This document shows positions 48,701-54,435 of a stretch of DNA of 57,508 bases, piece after piece. The stretch is taken from contig NZ_JAER01000023.1 in assembly GCF_000519005.1 (NCBI RefSeq), positions 1 to 57,508 of the forward strand, written 5' to 3'. Under the pieces are notes generated by a model, which did not search any database, was not told the DNA's origin, and was given only the letters and a program-made list of their open reading frames with translations. Numbering within the stretch: the stretch's first letter is position 1; each line of letters opens with the position of its first letter. Source of the DNA: Nocardioides sp. J54. Lineage in GTDB: Bacteria > Actinomycetota > Actinomycetes > Propionibacteriales > Nocardioidaceae. The translations under genes were made by a program, and so were the position numbers.

Positions 48701-49305
48701 GACATCTCGACCGCGTGCAGGCCGAGGGTGACGATCTCGGTGGCGTTGCGCGGGAAGAGCACCGGGATGCCGAGCGCAGCGAGCGAGCGCTCGCTGACGG
48801 CCGGGACGGTCGACGACTTCGACGCCGGGTCGTCGCCGACGAGCAGCACGGCACCGCCGCGGCGGTTGACGCCGTACATGTTGGCGTGGCGCAGGGCGTC
48901 CGTCGCGCGGTCGACGCCGGGGCCCTTGCCGTACCAGAAGCCGGTGACGCCGTCGAACTTCGAGCCGGCGGCCGGCAGGTCGATCTGGCTGCCCCACACG
49001 GCGGTGGCGGCGAGCTCCTCGTTGAGGCCCGGTACGAAGCGGATGTCGTTCTCGTCGAGGACGTCCTTCATCCCCGACAGCATCTTGTCGAGGCCGCCGA
49101 GCGGGCTGCCCTGGTAGCCGGACACGAAGGTCGCGGTGTGCAGGCCGCGGCGGCGGTCGAGCGCGCGGTGCTCGACGAGCAGGCGCGCGATGGCCTGCAC
49201 GCCGGTGAGCAGCACCGGCGGCGCGTCGTGGCGGAACCGGTCGTCCAGGTCGTACGGCGCAGCCGGCTCTGCCGGGGTGCCGGGGCGGTCGAGGAGCTCG
49301 GTCAT
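45763..49305 (-). CDS. Fused indolepyruvate-type 2-oxoacid ferredoxin oxidoreductase
   Basis: The 1180-residue protein fuses the alpha-type and gamma-type parts of 2-oxoacid oxidoreductases: an N-terminal thiamine diphosphate/pyruvate-domain part (FVSGYQGSPLGGLDKM, GLNEELAATAVWGSQ), an iron-sulfur CSGCPHNRS and a thiamine core GGEGAQWIGQA, an iron-sulfur insert VCEGCGDCGRKSNC, and a C-terminal gamma-type domain (GIGGTGIVTVNQVLATAALRAGY). It oxidises arylpyruvates or branched 2-oxoacids to acyl-CoA with ferredoxin. The start ATG 49305 overlaps the dehydrogenase stop (ATGA), so the two are coupled. Confidence 0.94.
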   Translation of the reverse strand: MTELLDRPGTPAEPAAPYDLDDRFRHDAPPVLLTGVQAIARLLVEHRALDRRRGLHTATFVSGYQGSPLGGLDKMLSGMKDVLDENDIRFVPGLNEELAATAVWGSQIDLPAAGSKFDGVTGFWYGKGPGVDRATDALRHANMYGVNRRGGAVLLVGDDPASKSSTVPAVSERSLAALGIPVLFPRNATEIVTLGLHAVEMSRNTGCVVALKIVADVADGAWVVDGADLGVDPVMPTIDWNGNPYAYTQSPIVLRPAMIVGAEAELVGPRTALVHEYSARNGLSVTEVDAPGARTGLVASGSCFDSLRQALTDLGVSDEDLAAAGIRVLRLGMMSPVEPEAVHRFAEGLDEVIVVEDKTSFIETQVRDLLYGTPGAPRILGKKDANGNLLIPADGELTSGRLLAPLRHLLQDRLTMKPPPPSRKPLPLLSASRSAYFCSGCPHNRSTVLPEGSLGGGGIGCHAMVTISDRPSSAVTGVTQMGGEGAQWIGQAWFTEAEHMFQNVGDGTFFHSAQLAVQACIAAGVNITYKILYNDVVAMTGAQDAEGALRVPALTHKLHTEGVKQIIVVADEPERHKKRDLAPGTLLWHRDRLDEAQRMLRDIPGVTVLIYDQHCAADARRQRKRGTLPTRTKRVVINEAVCEGCGDCGRKSNCLSVQPVDTEYGRKTRIDQTSCNTDYSCLDGDCPSFVTVETAPVTRRARRAARKAAAAKAAGAVKSGRSGGKKSYPTPPSVDLSVAEERVDHTQNVFMVGIGGTGIVTVNQVLATAALRAGYAVESLDQTGLSQKAGPVVGHLRFAADDLEPANRLTPGSADCFLGFDLLTLAEDRNLQFGSSAWTRTVVSTSRTPTGAMVEDPSVQHPDEAGLLERVRTVSAEMFDFDALEAAERIFGNTTAANFLLVGAAYQTGALRLPAAAIEEAIGINGTAVAANVAAFRWGRVAVTDPAAFRAAGSRPAPVRERHVPASVAASGLEGEVRRLVELRAADLVDYQDEKLADSYVALVAEVARAEQAAGTGTRFTEAVARNLFKLTAYKDEYEVARLLTDPAFLAETGSAFPGGTIAFQLHPPALRAIGRTKKISFGPKSHGSLRALARMKRLRGTAADPFGRAHVRKVERELRDHYRATVTGLARELGAGDYERAVRIAELPDMVRGYEEVKLRNVEGYVAALVELGVTPPTV

Positions 49306-50399
49306 GCGCGCACCTCCGGGGTGCTCTCGGGGACGGACGGGGCGGCGGCCAGCCGCTCCGCGACGATGTCGGCGGCGACGTCGCTGGTGGTGCGGCCCTC
49401 GGCCGCGGCGCGGGTGAGGATGGCCTCGACGGTGGTGGCGATCGCGCCGATCTCCGCACGCACCTCCTCGGGGGTGCGCGACCAGATCTCGCTGGCGACC
49501 TGGATCAGGCCGCCGGCGTTCGCCACGAAGTCGGGCACCCAGGTGATGTCGCGGCGCTGCAGCAGCGCGGCGACGGAGGAGTGCAGGAGCTGGTTGTTGG
49601 CGGCGCCGCACACCACGCTGGCGCGGATGGCGTCGACCGACGAGGGGGTCAGCGTCGCGCCCAGCGCGCACGGGGCGTAGACGTCGACCGGGGCGTCGAG
49701 GACCGAGCCACGGACCTCGACCTCCGGATGGGCGGCACGCAGCCGCGTGACGCCGGGCTCGTAGGGGTCGGCGACGGTGACCCGGGCGCCGGCCTCGAGC
49801 AGCAGGCGGACCAGGTGGGTGCCGACCTTGCCGACGCCCTCGACGCCGACGCTGCGCCCGCGCAGGCCGTCGGGACCCCACCGGTGCTCGGCGGCGGTGC
49901 GCAGCGAGCAGAAGACGCCGTACGCCGTGGAGAAGCCGCTGTCGCCGGAGCCGCCGTTGTGGCCCACGACGTACTTCGTGCGCGTCGCCACGACGTCGAG
50001 GTCGTCGGCGGTGGTGCCCACGTCGGCGGCGGTGAAGTAGCGGCCGGCGAGGGTGTCGACGAAGCGGCCGTACGCCGCCAGCAGCTCAGGGGTCTTCGTC
50101 GTCGCCGGGTCGCCGATGATGACGGCCTTGCCGCCACCCAGGGGCAGGCCGGCGGCCGCGGCCTTGTGGGTCATGCCCTGCGAGAGGCGCAGCACGTCGG
50201 TCAGTGCCTCGGCCTCCGAGGCGTAGCGGTGGAAGCGGGTGCCGCCCAGGGCCGGGCCCAGGCGGGTGTCGTGGATCGCGATGATCGCCCGCAGGCCGCT
50301 GGCCTCGTCGCGGCAGAAGACCACCTGCTCGTGGCCGGCGGCGCTCAGCTCGTCGGTGCGCTCGAAGACGAGGTCGGCGTGCGGGGCGGTGATGGTCAT
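49302..50399 (-). CDS. Leu/Val/Phe-type amino acid dehydrogenase
   Basis: The 365-residue protein has the Glu/Leu/Phe/Val dehydrogenase fold: RLGPALGGTRFHRYASEAEALTDVLRLSQGMTHKAAAAGLPLGGGKAVI with catalytic lysines, and the dinucleotide-binding GVEGVGKVGTHLVRLLLEAGA. It deaminates a branched-chain or aromatic amino acid to the 2-oxoacid with NAD. Coupling to the downstream oxidoreductase makes a direct amino acid to acyl-CoA route likely. ATG 50399 has AGGAGAG upstream. Divergent Lrp gene at 50560 probably regulates it. Whether it prefers leucine, valine or phenylalanine is open. Confidence 0.92.
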   Translation of the reverse strand: MTITAPHADLVFERTDELSAAGHEQVVFCRDEASGLRAIIAIHDTRLGPALGGTRFHRYASEAEALTDVLRLSQGMTHKAAAAGLPLGGGKAVIIGDPATTKTPELLAAYGRFVDTLAGRYFTAADVGTTADDLDVVATRTKYVVGHNGGSGDSGFSTAYGVFCSLRTAAEHRWGPDGLRGRSVGVEGVGKVGTHLVRLLLEAGARVTVADPYEPGVTRLRAAHPEVEVRGSVLDAPVDVYAPCALGATLTPSSVDAIRASVVCGAANNQLLHSSVAALLQRRDITWVPDFVANAGGLIQVASEIWSRTPEEVRAEIGAIATTVEAILTRAAAEGRTTSDVAADIVAERLAAAPSVPESTPEVRA

Positions 50400-50523
50400 C
50401 GGCTCTCCTGTGCGCGAGGAACGGGTCAGCGCAGAGCCTGCGGCCTGGGTGGGCCCGGTCACAACCATGATCGTCCAGTTTGGCGACGACGGGCAACGCC
50501 CTCGGGGTCAGCCACGACGGGCG

Positions 50524-50560
50524 CGCAACAGATCGACTGCGTGACCTACGATCTGTTGCG
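50524..50560. promoter_or_regulatory. Lrp-type palindrome over the lrp leaderless promoter
   Basis: CGCAACAGATCG (50524-50535) and CGATCTGTTGCG (50549-50560) are perfect 12-base inverted arms with a 13-base spacer. The -10 TACGAT (50547-50552) lies inside the distal arm and the GTG start (50560) abuts it, so binding should block lrp and influence the divergent dehydrogenase. Confidence 0.75.
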
Positions 50561-51009
50561 TGAGCGAACCGGCCGTCATCGACCAGACCGACCGCGAGAT
50601 CCTCGACCTCCTGCGCGAGAACGCACGGCGCCCGCTGCGCGAGATCGCGGAGGCCGTCGGGCTCACCGTCGCGCCCGTCCAGCGACGCATCGCACGGCTG
50701 GAGCGGCTGGGGGTGATCGAGCGCTACACCGTGCAGATCAACCACGGCCGGATCACCGGCGGGATCGAGGCGGTCACCGAGCTGCAGTTCGCCGACGACC
50801 TCGACCTCGCGCAGATCATGGAGTACGTCGCCGGCATCCCCGAGGTCGAGGAGGTCCTCACCCTCGCCGGCGACCCGGACGCGCTGCTGCGCGTCCGGGT
50901 CGACGGGGTGGAGGACCTGCGGCGGGTGGTCAGCCGGCTGCGGGCCGGGGGCCAGATCTCCAGCACCAAGACGCTGGTGGTCCTGGAGCAGTGGACCCGG
51001 ATGGGCTGA
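50560..51009 (+). CDS. Lrp/AsnC family regulator
   Basis: The 149-residue protein has the Lrp helix-turn-helix (IDQTDREILDLLRENARRPLREIAEAVGLTVAPVQRRIARLERLGVI) and an AsnC-type ligand-binding domain (VTELQFADDLDLAQIMEYVAGIPEVEEVLTLAGDPDALLRVRV). It is divergent from the amino acid dehydrogenase/oxidoreductase operon, consistent with amino acid sensing. GTG 50560 is leaderless in appearance and lies within the operator. Probably autoregulated. Confidence 0.93.
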   Translation: MSEPAVIDQTDREILDLLRENARRPLREIAEAVGLTVAPVQRRIARLERLGVIERYTVQINHGRITGGIEAVTELQFADDLDLAQIMEYVAGIPEVEEVLTLAGDPDALLRVRVDGVEDLRRVVSRLRAGGQISSTKTLVVLEQWTRMG

Positions 51010-51027
51010 GCCGGGGCGGCTCGTCCC

Positions 51028-51993
51028 TCAGCGCGCGGGCGTGAGCCGGACCTGGGTGGTGACCGCGGCGGCCGCGCAGGTGGCGGTGCCGCGGCGGCCG
51101 TCGGCGAGCACCACGTCGATCGTGGCGAGGTAGGGCGTCACGGTCTGCCGCTGCGTGGCGCCCTCCTCGACGCCGACCTCGCGCTGCTTCGTCCCCGCCT
51201 GCTGCAGGGTGACGCCGATGCTCGCGCGGGTGCTGGTCTCCCCGGTGAACAGGTCGACGACGTCGGTGTGCAGGGTGCCGCGGCCGCTCGGCATGCGCAG
51301 CGTGCCCTGCGCCTTCTCCGCGCCGGCCTCGCCGTGGTCGAGGACCACCTCGACCACGACGTCGGGCAGCTGGCCGCTGAGCCGGACCTCGCCGTCGGGC
51401 AGGCCGGGGACGGCGCAGATGTCGGAGCCGAAGTCGTGCCAGGTGCTCACGTGCGCGGCGGGGTTGTTGCTGCGCACGTGGAAGCCGGTGATGTCGGCGG
51501 TGCACGCGTTGCTCGCGAGCTCGACCGGCGCGCCGTCGTACGACGCCGTGGTGCCGGACAGCGTCACCTCGGTGGAGGTGCTCGTGCCCTTCGTCCACCG
51601 GTTGCCGTCGCGCTCGTCGACCTGCTCCGTGGTGGTCTCTCCGGGCGCGGCGTCGGCGGCGACGGCGAAGGTGTGGCCGTCGTCGAGCGGGACGGTCGCG
51701 GCGAAGCTGCTGCCGAACGTGAGCTCGGTCGCCTCGCCCTGGGCGACGAGGCCGCCGTCGGCGTCCTCGACGAACGCGCTCACGCCTCCCTCGGAGCCGT
51801 CGGTGGCGCCGCCGCCGACGAGGAAGAGGGTGTGGCCGTCGCCGAGGTCGGCGACGCAGCTGGCGCCCCAGTACTCGGCGTCGATGCGGGTCGGGGCACC
51901 GGCGTCGGCCGGCGCGGCGGCGAGTGCGAGGAGGGCGGCGCCGCAGGCGGCACCGAGGCCGGCCCGGAGGGCGCGGGGAGGGGTGACGGGCAT
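51028..51993 (-). CDS. Secreted protein of unknown function
   Basis: The 321-residue protein has a signal peptide (RAGLGAACGAALLALAAAPADA) and a beta-rich extracellular body with paired cysteines (ASCVADLG, SNACTADITG, SDICAVPG, GTATCAAA). The ELASNACTADITGFHVRSNN segment and repeats of G-x-T-x-V suggest an Ig-like or similar beta-sandwich arrangement. I do not recognise the family. ATG 51993 follows AGGAGAAACAGCC. Confidence 0.65.
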   Translation of the reverse strand: MPVTPPRALRAGLGAACGAALLALAAAPADAGAPTRIDAEYWGASCVADLGDGHTLFLVGGGATDGSEGGVSAFVEDADGGLVAQGEATELTFGSSFAATVPLDDGHTFAVAADAAPGETTTEQVDERDGNRWTKGTSTSTEVTLSGTTASYDGAPVELASNACTADITGFHVRSNNPAAHVSTWHDFGSDICAVPGLPDGEVRLSGQLPDVVVEVVLDHGEAGAEKAQGTLRMPSGRGTLHTDVVDLFTGETSTRASIGVTLQQAGTKQREVGVEEGATQRQTVTPYLATIDVVLADGRRGTATCAAAAVTTQVRLTPAR

Positions 51994-52087
51994 GGCTGTT
52001 TCTCCTGGGGTGGTTGTCGAGAGGGGTACGCCCGGCGGGGCCGCCGGGTTGCCGGCCGGGACCGGGTTTCTCGCCCCAGGCCGCCGG

Positions 52088-52366
52088 TCAGTCCCGGTCG
52101 GGGAGGGGCAGGCGCGAGCGGAGCCAGGACACCGTGCCGGCGGCCGCGCCCCGGGCCTTCGGACGGTGGTCGAGCGGGGCGACGAGGAGCGCGCAGTCGT
52201 CGGGGATCATCCACTTGATCTCGTGGAAGACCCGGGACAGCGTGTCCGTCGCCTCGATCAGGAGGAGGCCCGGCCCGGCTTCGTGCATCTCGCGCCAGGG
52301 TCCGGGTGCCGAGCGGACCTCCGCGACGACCGCCGGGTCCCCGAGCCATGCCATGCAGACAGCCAT
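52088..52366 (-). CDS. Small uncharacterised protein
   Basis: The 92-residue frame MAVCMAWLGDPAVVAEVRSAPGPW... contains an alpha/beta pattern with AGPGLLLIEATDTLSRVFHEIKWMIPDDCALLVAPLDHR and no signal peptide. No family is recognised. ATG 52366 is one possible start; 52354 and 52420 are others and no clear ribosome site separates them. Confidence 0.45.
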   Translation of the reverse strand: MAVCMAWLGDPAVVAEVRSAPGPWREMHEAGPGLLLIEATDTLSRVFHEIKWMIPDDCALLVAPLDHRPKARGAAAGTVSWLRSRLPLPDRD

Positions 52367-52437
52367 GACGGGAGGGTGCCCGGAAGCGACGGCGGCAGTC
52401 GCCGCGGAGATCGGGATCACTGCTGGTCAGCGGGTGC

Positions 52438-53772
52438 TCAGCGGGTCGGGGCGGCGAGGCCCTCGACCCGGACCGGACGCCCGGAGGAGACCACGACGAC
52501 CTTGATCGTCCCGGACCAGGCCGAGCCGAACGTGGTGACCGGGATGACCCGCCTGGTGGTGGTGCGGGCCGTCCTGAGCTTGACCGTCTTCACCAGGCGC
52601 TTGCCGGCGTAGACCCGCACGGTGCCGTGGGTGCTGCCGCCGCTGGCGACCAGTGCGACGCGGCGCGCCTTCTTCACCGGGTAGGTCAGCGAGGCACCGC
52701 GGCGCGAGGTCGTGGCCACCTTGCCGCCGTACGCCGTCGAGGCGGACGCCAGCTTCCAGCCGGCCGAGCGCTTGAGCGAGCGCGCGGGCACGGGCACCGT
52801 CCAGGTGCGGGTCGCGGCCGTCGGGTCGGTGTTGCCGGCCGCGTCGGTCGCGCTGGCCCGGAACACGTGGGTGCCGGGGGTGAGCCCGGTCATCGTGTGC
52901 TTGCCGGCGGTGCAGGCGCGGTCCCGGCCGTCGAGGCTGCAGCCGAAGCTGGACCCGGCCTCGGAGGAGCCGAGCGTGAACGACGCCGAGGTCGACGTGG
53001 TGATGGCGCCGTTCGCCGGGCCGCCGGACAGCGACGTGCTCGGCGGGGTGGAGTCGCCACCGCCACCGCCGCCACCACCGGTGCCGGCCTTCGTGGCGAA
53101 GAGCGGCACGTACGGCGTGACGTACTGCTTGTCGCTGCCGTGGCCGGTGACGGTGAACGCGACCTGCAGGTGGTCGCCGGACTGCGCGACCGGGCAGGGC
53201 GCCGTGCCGTCGCGGCGGGACTGGCAGGTCGGCGCCGGCGTCGCGGTGCCCTTGAGCTCACGGGTCGCGACGACGGGGAACTGGAACTCCAGGATCTGGC
53301 CGCGACGCAGCAGGAAGGGCTCGCCGTCGGCCTGGGTCAGCGCGATGCCGCCGTTGACGCCCTCCCAGATGCCGAGGTCGGCGTCGGTCAGCGTGCCCGG
53401 CTGGTCGACCTGGTTGATGCCCCAGATGACCGGCTCCTCGGGGTAGGCGAGGCCGGGCGGCGGGAGGATCTCGGGGATCGTGTAGACCTTGTCGCTGCAC
53501 GGCAGCCCGACGAGGGCGACGTAGCCACGCAGGTAGAACTTCTCGCCGACCTTCGGCACCTGGCCGGTCGGGGAGCGCCAGCCGGTGTTGCCGCTGACAC
53601 CGACGGTGGGCGTGCCGGTCCAGCAGTTGATGATCGTGTCGGACTGCGAGTAGCCGTCCTGCCACTCGCTCTCGGCGGCGGCTGCGGCGCCGGTGGTCGG
53701 TGGGGCCGCGACGAGGCCGGCGGTGAGGATCGCCGCGGCGAGCGTGGCGAGCCGGCGGGTGCGGGTGCGCAT
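52438..53772 (-). CDS. Secreted protein with Ig-like/HYR-like domain
   Basis: The 444-residue protein has a signal peptide (LATLAAAILTAGLVAAPPTTGAAAAA), an N-terminal domain with WTGTPTVGVSGNTGWRSPTGQVP and several cysteines, a glycine linker (GTGGGGGGGGDS) and a beta-sandwich repeat of the kind FRASATDAAGNTDPTAATRTWTVPVPA, found in surface and secreted enzymes as an adhesion or spacer module. The C-terminal YAGKRLVKTVKLRTARTTTRRV has a beta pattern. Role unknown. ATG 53772 starts the signal peptide. Confidence 0.75.
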   Translation of the reverse strand: MRTRTRRLATLAAAILTAGLVAAPPTTGAAAAAESEWQDGYSQSDTIINCWTGTPTVGVSGNTGWRSPTGQVPKVGEKFYLRGYVALVGLPCSDKVYTIPEILPPPGLAYPEEPVIWGINQVDQPGTLTDADLGIWEGVNGGIALTQADGEPFLLRRGQILEFQFPVVATRELKGTATPAPTCQSRRDGTAPCPVAQSGDHLQVAFTVTGHGSDKQYVTPYVPLFATKAGTGGGGGGGGDSTPPSTSLSGGPANGAITTSTSASFTLGSSEAGSSFGCSLDGRDRACTAGKHTMTGLTPGTHVFRASATDAAGNTDPTAATRTWTVPVPARSLKRSAGWKLASASTAYGGKVATTSRRGASLTYPVKKARRVALVASGGSTHGTVRVYAGKRLVKTVKLRTARTTTRRVIPVTTFGSAWSGTIKVVVVSSGRPVRVEGLAAPTR

Positions 53773-53834
53773 GGTGGTCCTCTCGGGTCGGGGGAGGCGG
53801 ACGGTTCGGCGGGAGCGGGGGTGCCTGGGCGCGC

Positions 53835-54356
53835 TCACGCGGTCTCCTGGACGAGGTCGGGCAGTGCGAGCCACTCGGCCCACGACAGGTCGCGGCCGAC
53901 GTACCGCGGCCGGGCCAGGGGCCACTCCGCCGCGATCCAGCGGGGCACGAAGGCGTCGAGCGCGGCCTCGAGGTCGGACCCGACGAGCGGGTCGACGACC
54001 CACCACGAGATGTCGGCGTCGGCGCCGACCTTGGCCGGCGGGTCGACGTACAGGCAGCCGAGCAGGGCGGTCTCGTCGGCGTCGAAGAGGCCGTAGAGGA
54101 AGGACTCGTGGGCCTCGATCTCGGCGGCGTGGTGGGCGAGGTCGTCGATGTCGGCCTCGCGGCTCAGGTGCACCGGCGGCCAGCCCCAGGCCTGGCCGTA
54201 GATGGACCACAGCCGGTCGCGGGAGCCGCGCACGGCGGGCAGGTCGAGGTCGACGTCGGCCGGCCCCATCGGCCGGAGGTGGTGGCGGTCGGTGAGGGCG
54301 ACCCGGGTCGTGTGGGCCCAGTCGTCAGGCAGCCAGGCTGCGGGTTCGGTGGTCAT
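53835..54356 (-). CDS. GNAT-like N-acetyltransferase
   Basis: The 173-residue protein resembles a GNAT acyltransferase with HLRPMGPADVDLDLPAVRGSRDRLW, a central ETALLGCLYVDPPAKVGADADISWWVVDP and a final WAEWLALPDLV. The acetyl-CoA binding R/QxxGxG/A loop is not clear, so activity is uncertain. ATG 54356 is the first start. It lies 79 bases downstream of the SARP regulator gene on the same strand. Confidence 0.6.
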   Translation of the reverse strand: MTTEPAAWLPDDWAHTTRVALTDRHHLRPMGPADVDLDLPAVRGSRDRLWSIYGQAWGWPPVHLSREADIDDLAHHAAEIEAHESFLYGLFDADETALLGCLYVDPPAKVGADADISWWVVDPLVGSDLEAALDAFVPRWIAAEWPLARPRYVGRDLSWAEWLALPDLVQETA

Positions 54357-54435
54357 GGGACGACCTTGTCCGCGCGCGCTTGCGGTGCCCTTGGGATCGG
54401 CTTGCGGGTGCTTGGGGCCGCCTGGCGGCGCTCGC

